Assembly: GCF_018918095.1 (NCBI RefSeq)
Contig: NZ_JAHLPV010000001.1
Span: forward strand, 124,001 to 188,000
From: Acetivibrio sp. MSJd-27
GTDB taxonomy: Bacteria > Bacillota > Clostridia > UMGS1840 > HGM11507
Reading direction: 5' to 3'
Length of the DNA: 64,000 nucleotides
Each line of letters opens with the position of its first letter. Position 1 is the stretch's first letter. The notes below the pieces were generated by a model that saw nothing but the letters and a program-made list of their open reading frames with translations, was not told the origin of the DNA and searched no databases. The position numbers were made by a program, and so were the translations under genes. This document shows positions 8,002 through 17,000 of this stretch, in pieces.

Positions 8002-8141
8002 TTTCAATAAGGGCTTGCCCCGTCATTCAACGAGGACAAGGGTACTGCATAGCAGTGCCGAGATCAGCGGGAGATTGCACTTCCGGTTATCTCGGATATG
8101 AATCCCGCCGCCTTAAAAGGCGGGGGACATCTTGCCCGCAG
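8002..8141 (+). repeat. IS200/IS605 end-like element (copy A)
   Basis: The block starts TTCAATAAGGGCTTG, continues CCGTCATTCAAC.AGGACA and ends with a GC hairpin (CCGCCTT AAAAGGCGG, 8108-8124) followed by GGACATCTTGCCC. A second copy lies at 48493-48601 with the same order. The hairpin near a conserved end resembles the right end of IS605-type transposons and the associated guide-RNA region, but no tnpA or tnpB is present. It is probably a non-autonomous remnant. Copy A carries about 35 extra bases in the middle. Confidence 0.4.
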
Positions 8142-8333
8142 TTATAAAAAAGCTTTTCATTCTGAAAAGCGCAGCCGCGCTTTGCACGCTGTTTTTTGAA
8201 ACATGCAATTGCGGACGATCCCCCGCAATTTCCTATGTTATAAAAAAGCTTTTCATTCTGAAAAGCGCAGCTGCGCTTCGCACGTTGTTTTTTGAAACAT
8301 GCAATTGCGGACGATTCCCCGCAATTTCCTATG
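8142..8333 (+). repeat. Tandem pair of a structured 96-bp repeat
   Basis: Two nearly identical 96-bp units (8142-8237 and 8238-8333) begin TTATAAAAAAGC. Each contains hairpin CTTTTC/GAAAAG and hairpin ATTGCGG/CCGCAAT. A third start (TTATGAAAAAATG) follows at 8334 in phase. Related single copies lie at about 675-740 (same strand) and 48361-48447 (inverted). Reading frames across the units on both strands are repeat translations, not genes. Confidence 0.8.
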
Positions 8334-8348
8334 TTATGAAAAAATGAA

Positions 8349-8373
8349 GGGTATGCTTTAAGCATACCCTTTT
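8349..8373 (+). terminator. Rho-independent terminator after the 96-bp repeats
   Basis: A perfect 9-bp stem GGGTATGCT / AGCATACCC with loop TTA is followed by TTTT. A-rich sequence on the left means it could also act on the minus strand. Confidence 0.7.
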
Positions 8374-9465
8374 ATCGATAAATTTATGTTTTTTGAATGG
8401 ATAAATTGCCCAATGGAATCAACCTCTGTTCTTATTTTTCCTTATGAACTGTCTCAATCACTCCAATCACAGCAATCTATTTTTATAGCCTCGCTTCTAT
8501 ATATCCCGTCTCTGCACACAATCCATACAAAATTTCCGGCATGCGGAGGAACGAAATCGTAACCAATGCGAGGCTGAAACGCTTTTCAGGAATTTTTGTA
8601 CAATAAAAGCGTTTCATTCCTGTAATTATAACAAATTAAATTTTGTATCATTTTGCATGCATCAATAAAACTGCTTCACGGTTATTTAAAATAGGATACT
8701 ATAAAATATTTTTCACCCAAATAACTTATCTGCAATTTTATCGTTCTTTCACACTTTGCAAGACCTTCGCTTTTCTTTTTATGGATCCTTCTGAATTCAT
8801 AACCGTGAAGCAATTTGCCAGGAACACGAAAAAGCAAACCTGAAATCCTGCCCTGTTGCTCATCACGCAAAATGAACGGTTTGCGCAAAGCGTCTGTTCA
8901 AATTTATCGGGAAGCAAACATTTCACAATACAAAACTTCAACTTCCGGAAAGATTTTATTTCCAGTCAAAATTCAATACCTTACAAATGAATTTCCTTTC
9001 CTGCTTCCTCTTTGGGAACAAACACCTGCATATTATTTGTTCCAATCAAGATTTGTTTTTCATAAACGCAAAGTTTTCTGGCGGCATGATCTCCACTCCT
9101 ATGAACCATTGATGTAACCGTCTTTCTGAAAACCATTCACACGGAACAGCCCGTTCTTTCTCTCTAATCAGAACTCATTCATCCACAACTGCCAAAAGTG
9201 GCATCTGCCCAAAAGAACGAATGCTATTTCAATTTTTCAGCCATCCCGCATGACTTAAACTGTGAATCATCTAAGAACATCGGAATCACCTCTTCTCACT
9301 TTTCCTCTATTTTCAGAAGCGTTCAGGAATCCGCCTGTCAAATACATCCATCGATGTGCCGTTTGACTGTTCTTTTTCTCCTGCTTTTTTTGCTTCTATA
9401 TATAATTTCGACAAAAAAATGAAAAACCCTCTTTTTTTCTTATTATTTTAATCATTAAATTAAAT
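8374..9465. other. Gene-empty stretch of about 1.1 kb
   Basis: No reading frame here has a ribosome binding site or a recognisable product. The only clear structure is a perfect 12-bp inverted repeat, TGAAACGCTTTT (8575-8586) with AAAAGCGTTTCA (8605-8616), with an 18-nt loop. Short frames around 8682-9117 on both strands look like decayed sequence. Confidence 0.5.
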
Positions 9466-9469
9466 CAAA

Positions 9470-9509
9470 AACGCTGCACCCCTTATAGCCAAAGGAATAC
9501 AGCGTTTCA
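9470..9509 (-). terminator. Terminator of the larBC unit
   Basis: On the minus strand the stem AAACGCTG / CAGCGTTT encloses a second short stem (CCTT/AAGG) and runs into TTTTTG, just behind the larC stop codon. Confidence 0.65.
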
Positions 9510-9520
9510 AAAAGTTATTT

Positions 9521-10666
9521 TTACCAATGATTCAAAACATCAGACAAAGGAATTCCATTTTGCTGTGCCAAAGATTTTGCCGACTCGTATTCCGGATAGC
9601 ATTTTTCTATCCCCTCATAGGATACCCGTTTGATTGTTAACGCGCCCCATTTGGTCAAGACGGTTTCAAATGTTCTGTCCATTTTTGTACGGCTCACAGC
9701 GTTCTCCCGAATGCCTATGCTGGTGGTCTCCGAAAAGATAATCTTCTTCAACTTTTCTTTGCAGCTGGAATCACAGATTACCGTGAGCAGATAAGCCGGA
9801 CGGTTCTTCTTCATATAGACGGGCGTATAGAAAACATCCCTTGCCCCGCCATTCATCAGCTTCTCCATTGTATACCCAAGTGCTTCGCCGGAGCAGTCGT
9901 CAATATTGGTTTCCAATTTCACGATTTTTTCTTCCGCCGTCCCATTGCTTTCCGCAAGCATAACCCGCAGAATATTTGGCCGTTTGAATTCTCTTTCACC
10001 GCATCCATAGCCGGTTTTTAAAACAGAGCCGCACAGATTTTCCCCGAACGACTCCGCCGCCTCGCAGATAATTGCCGCACCGGTCGGTGTGACCATCTCT
10101 CCCTGCTCGTCTGTCAGTTGCAGAAGAGCTCCCCGCCTTTTCACAATTTCCATTGTAGCAGGAACCGGAACCGGAATCCTTCCATGGCGGCAGTCCACAA
10201 ATCCCCTGCCGTCACACAAAATAGAACTCACAATTTTGTCAGGACGGACAGCGTCGAGCAAAACAGCCGCTCCGATAATGTCCACAATGGAATCCACAGC
10301 TCCCACCTCGTGAAAATGCACCTCATCCACCGGTTTATTGTGTACGCTTGCTTCCGCTTCCGCTACCCGGCGGAAAATATTTTTTGACATTTGCTTGATC
10401 GGTTCGGAAAAAGCGCTGCTGTCTATCAGCTCACAAATCATTTGAAAATTTCTGTGCGGCTGTTTTTCGTCCGATATCACTTTCACCGTTTTTCCGTGTA
10501 TTCCGGACTTTTCCGCTCCGCCGATTTGAAGCCGGAAAGGCACCGTGGTCTTCAGCTTTTCCATTTCCCAAACCAGATATTGCGCGTCTCCAATCAAATC
10601 GGTTAGAGCTCCCAGCACCATATCGCCGCTGATGCCGGAAAAGCAATCAAAATAGAGTATCTTCAT
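9521..10666 (-). CDS. larC: LarC, nickel insertion protein for the nickel-pincer nucleotide cofactor
   Basis: A 381-residue protein of the LarC family, the CTP-dependent cyclometallase that puts nickel into the pincer nucleotide used by lactate racemase and related epimerases. The N-terminal motif YFDCFSGISGDMVLGAL (residues 4-20) and the metal-rich region VDEVHFHEVGAVDSIVDI (about 115) are characteristic, as is KLETNIDDCSGEALGY at the start of the C-terminal domain (about 255). The gene is one uninterrupted frame. Some relatives split it into larC1/larC2 by frameshift, which is not the case here. The start at 10666 has AAAGGAA upstream and begins MKILYFD. It lies 50 bases behind larB; larA and larE are not in the window. 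Confidence 0.93.
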   Translation of the reverse strand: MKILYFDCFSGISGDMVLGALTDLIGDAQYLVWEMEKLKTTVPFRLQIGGAEKSGIHGKTVKVISDEKQPHRNFQMICELIDSSAFSEPIKQMSKNIFRRVAEAEASVHNKPVDEVHFHEVGAVDSIVDIIGAAVLLDAVRPDKIVSSILCDGRGFVDCRHGRIPVPVPATMEIVKRRGALLQLTDEQGEMVTPTGAAIICEAAESFGENLCGSVLKTGYGCGEREFKRPNILRVMLAESNGTAEEKIVKLETNIDDCSGEALGYTMEKLMNGGARDVFYTPVYMKKNRPAYLLTVICDSSCKEKLKKIIFSETTSIGIRENAVSRTKMDRTFETVLTKWGALTIKRVSYEGIEKCYPEYESAKSLAQQNGIPLSDVLNHW

Positions 10667-10716
10667 GTATATTCCTTTCCAAAAGGGCACAGCCCTGTTA
10701 TTCAACCATTTCAGTA

Positions 10717-11451
10717 TTACAGCTTGTTGATCATAGAGGCCAGCATTGCCGCTCCAAAGCCGTTATCGATATTCACCACGCCCACACCGGAAGCACAGCT
10801 GTTGAGCATGGTCAGCAGGGCAGACAAACCGCCGAAATTTGCGCCATATCCAACGCTGGTGGGAACCGCGATCACCGGTTTGTCTGTCAGCCCCCCTACA
10901 ACACTGGCCAAAGCGCCTTCCATTCCGGCGACTACCACCAAAACCCGTGCCGCATCCATTCTTTCCCGCTGGGCAAGCAAACGGTGGATACCCGCCACCC
11001 CCACATCATAAATCCGGTCAACCCGGTTGCCCGTCGCCTCCAAAACGATTGCCGCCTCCTCGGCTACTTTGATATCCGCTGTCCCGGCCGTAAGAACCGC
11101 AACTGTTGTTTCTGTCTTTTCCTCGGGAAAACCGTTTATCACTACAATGCGGGCCTGCTCAAAATATTCTGCCCGCTGCGTCACTTCAAGGCAGACCTGA
11201 AACACCGCTGTATCCGCTCTGGTTAAAAGGATGGTTCCATTTGTTTTGGCCGTCATAGACTCCACAATACCCCGGATATGGGAGAGTTCCTTTCCCTCCG
11301 AGAAGATAACCTCACAGTATCCATTCCGGATTTTTCTGTGATGATCCACCTTGGCATATCCAAGCTCTTCATACGGAAGATCTTTCAGCATCTGGTATGC
11401 CTTTTCAATATCTATTTCCTGATCTTTTACTTTTTTTAATAACTCCATCAT
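10717..11451 (-). CDS. larB: LarB, pyridinium-3,5-biscarboxylate synthase
   Basis: A 244-residue PurE-like enzyme that carboxylates and hydrolyses nicotinic acid adenine dinucleotide in the first step of nickel-pincer cofactor synthesis. The C-terminal PurE-like segment is clear: VVAGMEGALASVVGGLTDKP and VPTSVGYGANFGGL (about residues 170-215). The ATG at 11451 is chosen because GAGGTGATC, a nearly perfect anti-16S match, sits nine bases upstream. A GTG at 11466 would lie inside that site. It is the promoter-proximal gene of the larB-larC pair and divergent from the NifU-like gene. Confidence 0.92.
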   Translation of the reverse strand: MMELLKKVKDQEIDIEKAYQMLKDLPYEELGYAKVDHHRKIRNGYCEVIFSEGKELSHIRGIVESMTAKTNGTILLTRADTAVFQVCLEVTQRAEYFEQARIVVINGFPEEKTETTVAVLTAGTADIKVAEEAAIVLEATGNRVDRIYDVGVAGIHRLLAQRERMDAARVLVVVAGMEGALASVVGGLTDKPVIAVPTSVGYGANFGGLSALLTMLNSCASGVGVVNIDNGFGAAMLASMINKL

Positions 11452-11476
11452 TTCCAAAGCGATCACCTCACTTTTT

Positions 11477-11505
11477 ATCTTATCTTAAATAGGTAGAATA
11501 ATCAA
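11477..11505 (-). promoter_or_regulatory. Probable promoter of larBC
   Basis: Minus-strand TTGATT (11500-11505), 17-base spacer, TAAGAT (11477-11482), giving a short leader that ends at the strong ribosome binding site of larB. Confidence 0.5.
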
Positions 11506-11592
11506 GTGGATTTTTGCCAAAAATAATCAGAACAGTACAGTAGATAAAATACACAAAAATACGGGAAAACTGGGAATTATTCAAAAAAACTA

Positions 11593-11621
11593 TGGACAAG
11601 TTTCCCTTTTGTGTTTATAAT
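11593..11621 (+). promoter_or_regulatory. Sigma-A promoter of the NifU-like/GGGtGRT pair
   Basis: TGGACA (11593-11598), 17-base spacer, TATAAT (11616-11621), about 30 bases ahead of the start codon. Confidence 0.75.
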
Positions 11622-11652
11622 AAATGTGATAAATTTCACAAGGAGGATTCAT

Positions 11653-12348
11653 ATGAGTCAATTTACACATGAAGTAGAAAAAATGACTTGCATTGCTAAA
11701 GGTCCAAACCACGGACCGGCTCCGATTCCCGAAGAGGGAAAATGGGTACAGGCAAAAGAAATCAAAGATATCTCCGGTCTGACACACGGTGTGGGCTGGT
11801 GCGCACCGCAGCAGGGAGCCTGTAAGCTTACACTGAACGTAAAAGACGGCATCATAGAGGAAGCATTGGTCGAGACCATCGGCTGTTCCGGCATGACTCA
11901 TTCCGCGGCGATGGCTGCTGAAATTCTGACCGGAAAAACCCTTCTGGAAGCAGTCAATACCGATTTGGTATGTGACGCTATCAACACGGCAATGAGGGAA
12001 CTGTTCCTGCAGATCATCTACGGAAGGACCCAGACAGCATTCTCCGAAGGCGGACTGCCGATCGGTGCCGGACTGGAGGACCTGGGGAAAGGTCTGCGTT
12101 CCCAGGTAGGTACCATGTACTCCACAAAGGAAAAAGGCCCCAGATATCTGGAAATGGCGGAAGGTTATGTTACCCGTCTCGGCGTGGATAAGGACGGTCT
12201 GATCATCGGCTATGAATTTATTCATTTCGGTAAAATGATGGACTTTATCAAAAAAGGCGATTCCCCGGAAGAAGCGATGAAAAAAGCAACCAACCACTAC
12301 GGCAGATTTGAAGACGCCGAAAAATATATCGATCCGAGAGAAGAATAG
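11653..12348 (+). CDS. NifU-like iron-sulfur scaffold-type protein
   Basis: A 231-residue protein with an N-terminal-NifU/IscU-like fold. IGCSGMTHSAAMAAEILTGK (residues 77-95) matches the GC..A...S.M..E helix start of NifU scaffolds. Cysteines at 13, 50, 57, 78 and 107 are available for a metal centre. The canonical third scaffold cysteine near the end of the domain is not evident, since the region reads ELFLQIIYGRTQ. It may therefore bind a cluster differently, and a classical scaffold role is not proven. AAGGAGG precedes the ATG at 11653. The next gene starts 13 bases downstream and encodes a GGGtGRT protein, its usual partner in anaerobes as far as I recall. Confidence 0.8.
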   Translation: MSQFTHEVEKMTCIAKGPNHGPAPIPEEGKWVQAKEIKDISGLTHGVGWCAPQQGACKLTLNVKDGIIEEALVETIGCSGMTHSAAMAAEILTGKTLLEAVNTDLVCDAINTAMRELFLQIIYGRTQTAFSEGGLPIGAGLEDLGKGLRSQVGTMYSTKEKGPRYLEMAEGYVTRLGVDKDGLIIGYEFIHFGKMMDFIKKGDSPEEAMKKATNHYGRFEDAEKYIDPREE

Positions 12349-12361
12349 GAGGTGCGCGACT

Positions 12362-13360
12362 ATGGCATTATTTGAAGGTTACGAAAGAAGAATTGACAAA
12401 ATCAATGAGTTTTTAAAAGGCATCGGTATCTCCTCCATCGAAGAAGCAAAAAAAGTCTGCGATGACAAAGGAATCGATGTATATAATCTGGTGAAAGGCA
12501 TTCAGCCGATCTGTTTTGAAAATGCATGCTGGGCTTACATTGTAGGCGCTGCAAACGCAATTAAAAAAGGTTGCACCAGCGCTGCGGAAGCTGCGGAAGC
12601 AATCGGCGAGGGACTTCAGGCTTTCTGTATTCCCGGCTCGGTTGCCGATGACAGAAAAGTTGGTTTAGGCCACGGTAATCTGGCAGCAATGCTGTTAAGA
12701 GAAGAAACCACCTGCTTTGCCTTTGTTGCAGGCCATGAGTCCTTCGCTGCTGCGGAAGGCGCTATCGGTATTGCGAGAAGTGCGAACAAGGTTAGAAAGG
12801 TTCCGCTGAAAGTTATCTTGAACGGCCTTGGAAAAGATGCGGCTATGATTATTTCCAGAATCAACGGCTTTACCTATGTACAGACAAAATTTGACTATGC
12901 AACCGGCGAATTGAAGGTTGTAAACGAAATTGCTTATTCCGATGGGGAACGTGCAAAAGTTCGCTGCTATGGTGCGGACGATGTCCGTGAGGGCGTTGCT
13001 ATCATGCACAAAGAAGACGCGGGTGTCGGCATCACCGGAAACTCCACCAATCCGACCCGTTTCCAGCACCCTGTATCCGGCACTTATAAAAAAGAACGGA
13101 TCGCAATGGGCAAAAGCTATTTCTCGGTTGCTTCCGGCGGCGGTACCGGCAGAACCCTGCATCCTGACAATATGGCAGCCGGTCCGGCTTCTTACGGTCT
13201 GACCGACACCATGGGAAGAATGCACTCCGACGCACAGTTCGCAGGTTCTTCCTCCGTTCCGGCCCACGTGGAAATGATGGGACTGATTGGAATGGGCAAC
13301 AACCCGATGGTTGGCGCGTCCGTTGCAGTTGCGGTCGCGATTGAAGAAGCAAGCAAATAA
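12362..13360 (+). CDS. GGGtGRT protein (conserved, function unknown)
   Basis: A 332-residue soluble protein with the family's name-giving motif in SVASGGGTGRTLHPDN (about residues 257-272). It has other highly ordered Gly/Ala-rich segments such as GLGHGNLAAMLLREET and FVAGHESFAAAEGAIGIA. No signal peptide or membrane helix is visible. GGAGG lies ahead of the ATG. It forms a two-gene operon with the NifU-like gene, so an iron-sulfur or metal-linked role is inferred; I know of no defined biochemical activity for the family. A perfect terminator follows. Confidence 0.92.
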   Translation: MALFEGYERRIDKINEFLKGIGISSIEEAKKVCDDKGIDVYNLVKGIQPICFENACWAYIVGAANAIKKGCTSAAEAAEAIGEGLQAFCIPGSVADDRKVGLGHGNLAAMLLREETTCFAFVAGHESFAAAEGAIGIARSANKVRKVPLKVILNGLGKDAAMIISRINGFTYVQTKFDYATGELKVVNEIAYSDGERAKVRCYGADDVREGVAIMHKEDAGVGITGNSTNPTRFQHPVSGTYKKERIAMGKSYFSVASGGGTGRTLHPDNMAAGPASYGLTDTMGRMHSDAQFAGSSSVPAHVEMMGLIGMGNNPMVGASVAVAVAIEEASK

Positions 13361-13380
13361 TTTTTAAAATAAGAATATTG

Positions 13381-13416
13381 GCGGTAACTAGAATTCATTT
13401 ATGGTTACCGCTTTTT
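13381..13416 (+). terminator. Terminator of the NifU-like/GGGtGRT operon
   Basis: GCGGTAAC (13381-13388) pairs with GTTACCGC (13404-13411), followed by TTTTT. Confidence 0.88.
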
Positions 13417-13534
13417 CTTTTAAGGTTTGTGATATCTCCCAACAAGATTGTCACACATTGACGTATCCTGCTATGTTTGTAATCTCTATGCCACTATACT
13501 TAAAGATTTTTTATACAATAAATGGGAGGAATGT

Positions 13535-13921
13535 ATGAAGAATTATACGCAGGTCTATGTCAAGAACAGCATTGAAGCTGTCGAAATGTATTGCAATGCC
13601 TTTGGAGCAGAAATAACCTTTGAAATAAAAAATGAAACAAATGACGCTTATGCACACTGTGAATTGTCAGTAAAAGGAGAACCGTTTCTTGCTGCCAGTG
13701 AAGCGGCAAATCCTTGTGATGTAAGTATAATCCACAAAGAAAAATGGCAGACAATGACTTTCAATGTTTGTGGAATGGGAAGGGAAGAAGCCGTACAGAA
13801 AGCTTTCAATATTTTAAGCGATGGCGGCGTTGTGATTGAGCCAATAAAAGAAGTCCCTTGGAGTAAATGCTGTGCAACCGTTATTGACAAATATGGTGTT
13901 TGCTGGTGGATTTCTATTTAA
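13535..13921 (+). CDS. VOC-family (PhnB-like) protein
   Basis: A 128-residue protein of the vicinal-oxygen-chelate fold, PhnB/3-demethylubiquinone-like subgroup. It shows YVKNSIEAVEMYCNAFGAEI at the N-terminus, HCELSVKGEPFLAA in the middle and a C-terminal VIDKYGVCWWISI, where relatives read D.FG..W.I. Such proteins bind or convert small electrophiles or confer mild resistance; no substrate can be named. GGGAGG precedes the ATG at 13535. An upstream reading from 13448 lacks a ribosome binding site. Confidence 0.85.
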   Translation: MKNYTQVYVKNSIEAVEMYCNAFGAEITFEIKNETNDAYAHCELSVKGEPFLAASEAANPCDVSIIHKEKWQTMTFNVCGMGREEAVQKAFNILSDGGVVIEPIKEVPWSKCCATVIDKYGVCWWISI

Positions 13922-13948
13922 CTGAAAAATGAGTATTTTACATAACAA

Positions 13949-14025
13949 GGGCAGACCGCTGACTGAATCAGCGATCCGCCCTTCAGCTTATCGAAAAGTC
14001 CGAACGTAACCGTTCGGACTTTTCG
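13949..14025. terminator. Double hairpin between convergent genes
   Basis: A first stem-loop (GGGC... / ...GCCC, 13949-13981) is followed by a perfect 15-bp stem CGAAAAGTCCGAACG (13992-14006) / CGTTCGGACTTTTCG (14011-14025) with a TAAC loop. The second has A- and T-rich flanks in both directions and can end transcription of the VOC gene and of the lyase gene. Confidence 0.75.
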
Positions 14026-14060
14026 CTATGAGAAAAACAAAAAAATGTTAGAAACAGGCG

Positions 14061-17000
14061 TTATTCATAAAATTCGATTTCCTGAAGCAGAATATAATCG
14101 GTGTAGGTGCCCCCTTTGCCGATATATCGAATATACTTCGCATTAATTGGCTGATCCAGTTTAAAGGTATCTATATCCTGCTTCTGAGAGGATTTTCCTT
14201 CAAAAAATTTCGTGAAGGTTTTTCCGTCAACCGAATACTCCAGTTCAAAGAAATATCCTCTGGAAATGGGATCATTAAACGCAGTGCTGAAAGAGGAAAT
14301 CTTTTTGACCCCGTCAAACTCCAGCGTCAGATTTTCGCCTATTCCATTGGCAGCCCAACGGGTATCCAAATCGCCGTCCACCGCATTATAACCGCCCTTG
14401 TCATCCGCTGTGGCGGAGCTCCAGGTGACGTTAACGACCGGGATTTTATTGCTTGCACCGCTGTCCTTCGGTTCCGAGATATTCACAATCTTCGCAAAGT
14501 CATCCCAGGTTACCGTCGAGCCAAAGGTTTCGGCAATAAAGCGGACCGGAACCAGAAATCTTCCGTCTACAATCTGTGCCGGAACATCTAGGGTAACCGG
14601 CTGATCGTCAACATATACGGTTTGGGAGTCCTCGGTGAGGCGGATGGTTTTTCCTCTTCTGGTCGCTGTCGCTGTCTGTGTAGCGTCCTCCCATTCCACT
14701 TCCGCGCCGAATTTTTCAAAGATGGCCCGCATGGGAACCAGGGTTCTGTCGTCTTTTATCGTTGCGGGAACATCCGAATACAGATAATCCTTTCCGATTT
14801 TGATTGAAATGTTCTCATGTTCAACCGGTTCAACCTGAGGAGTTTCCTTCACTTTGGAGGCATCTTTCATCCGAAGGGTATAGTTTCCTGCCTCTCCGCT
14901 GAAATAAATCATACCGCCTTCTTCCGAGGCGATCTGCGTGCCGATCTCCTTGCCGTTGAGCAGAATGCTCCATTCGCCTTTCTCCAGACCGCAGACTGCG
15001 ATGTCATAGGTTCCGCTGCCCGGAACGGTAAAGGACGTGTTGCCTGCAATTCTCTTCTGCTCTTTATTGAACATCGTCACTTTCTGATCCAATTTTGCTC
15101 CCAGAAGTTCATCGGTTTCAATCAATTCCGCGGGAATGACTTCCGTCTTGCCATCCGCGTCACTGACATACATAGCATTTAAGAAATAGTCGGTTTTCTG
15201 TTTCTCCGTGGGAGAAATCTCCACCCGTCCCCAGCCGCTGCTGAGGTCTTTATTCATTGTCTCCGCAGTTCCCTTGCTGGGCACATAGTTGGTTCCATTG
15301 ATGTACCACTGCTTGCCCTCACCGCCAATCTTTTCGATGGTGGGATTCTGCGGGTATAAGGTCTGAACCGTCAGCTTTCCGTTATAGCCGTCGGTGTCTC
15401 TTTTGATGGTTGTCACATTGCCATCCACTTCCGGTTCCTGGAGGGAGTGCAGCAGAAACGTCTTTTTAAAGTTTGCTTTCTTTGCCGCAATTTTATCCAT
15501 CACAAAGAAGACTGCAGGAGCGTCCTTGTTTTCATTGGGCATAAACATCATGGAACGGGTTACCTCAGAAACCTTGTCGGTGTATGATTTTGTGATATCC
15601 CCACTGATGTAGGAGTATTCCGGCTGATAGGGATCCGGACCGAATTCATGCCCAATCACCTGCGCCATTTTATAATCATTTTCCAGATATCCGTCGATGG
15701 TCACCTGCTCCCCGCCCGGTCTGCGCTGACCACCGGAATTGACAGCTCCCCCGGAGGGCACCTCCGAAGGATCGTAGATCAAAAGCCCGTTATGGGCGAT
15801 CGTTTCTTTATGCCAATTGACATCATGAGAAACGCCATAAGTTGTATAAAGACCGGAATCATTTGCTAGGTTTCCCTTATAATAAATCTGAAAAGTCCCG
15901 TTATCCAAATGGTTATGGTTTGCCATCCACAGACCGCCGATTTTCATCATTGCGATGGCGACAGGGGATTCCACTCCCAAATCCCAGCCGGTTCTTGCCA
16001 TCATCAGCCCGTTGGGCTCTCCGAAATATTTTGTGTTGGGAAGATCCTTGTAGGATTTTGGTTCCAAATCCGGATCATTCATAATCAAAAAAGTGACCGG
16101 TGTCAGCCATTGAAAGCTGTTTTCAAACTTGGAATACTGATCCGAAAGACGGGCAAGCTCCATTTTCAGATAAGGATCTTTGTAAAAACCGGACGCCAGA
16201 AATCCCATCCGCATAGCATAGGAATTGGCGCTGGGAATTCTTCCAAGGGATTCGCTGGAGTAATCTCCCTCCCGGAAGATCTGCTCGTCCGGCCGGGTAT
16301 AATAGAGGCATTGATAGCTGACATACTGGCAATCGTCAACAAACACCCTTTGACCGCTTATTTTATACATAAGCCACTGCGCCCACAGATCAAAGGCATA
16401 GCGCACCGTATTGTATCCGGAGCCCTGGTGAAGAGAGTGAGACTTATACCAATAATTTCTGGCAGGCACGTACTCGTCAAAAAACCGTCCTGCCACATAC
16501 TCGTAAATGTCAGGAGATTCATCGTAGGTCGCAATGGCAAAAGCAATGAGTTCTTTCAAAAACTGTGCCTCCGCCCCATGTCCGATTACCGCGCCGAATC
16601 GTTCCGGCGGCCAGCCAACCTCCATATTGGCGCTGGCGGTTTGACCGTCCGCGATAAACTGTGTCTTATCCTTATCACTCAAAAGCGGATAGCACCAGTC
16701 GTATACGATGGAGATCACATAAAGCACCATTCCGCTGTCACGGCTGTAATCCCCGACCGTCGGGTATTTTATGGTTTTAATTGCGTTTTTAATGGAAGCA
16801 ACCGCGTCGGCGCCGCTTTGCTCATTGCCATTGATGACATAGTCAAAGGCTTTTGCCTCGATGGCGGTGAGCAGCTGCACGTTGGCGGAAATATTTCCTT
16901 TTCCGGCTTCCTTCTCGTCCGGAAATCCCCCTGTTGTATCCTGTGTCAGCAGTTCCTGAAACTTTTTGTATGCGTTTTGATTCTGCGGTTTGGTCAGGTT

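Noticed and set aside
8087-8365. Overlapping frames on both strands across the tandem 96-bp repeats
   Set aside because: They are translations of the repeat units in both directions, without ribosome binding sites.
8682-9117. Short frames on both strands as possible genes
   Set aside because: No start signals, no recognisable motif and several stops in any consistent frame.
9521-10666. Programmed frameshift in larC
   Set aside because: The frame is continuous through both domains, so no shift is needed.
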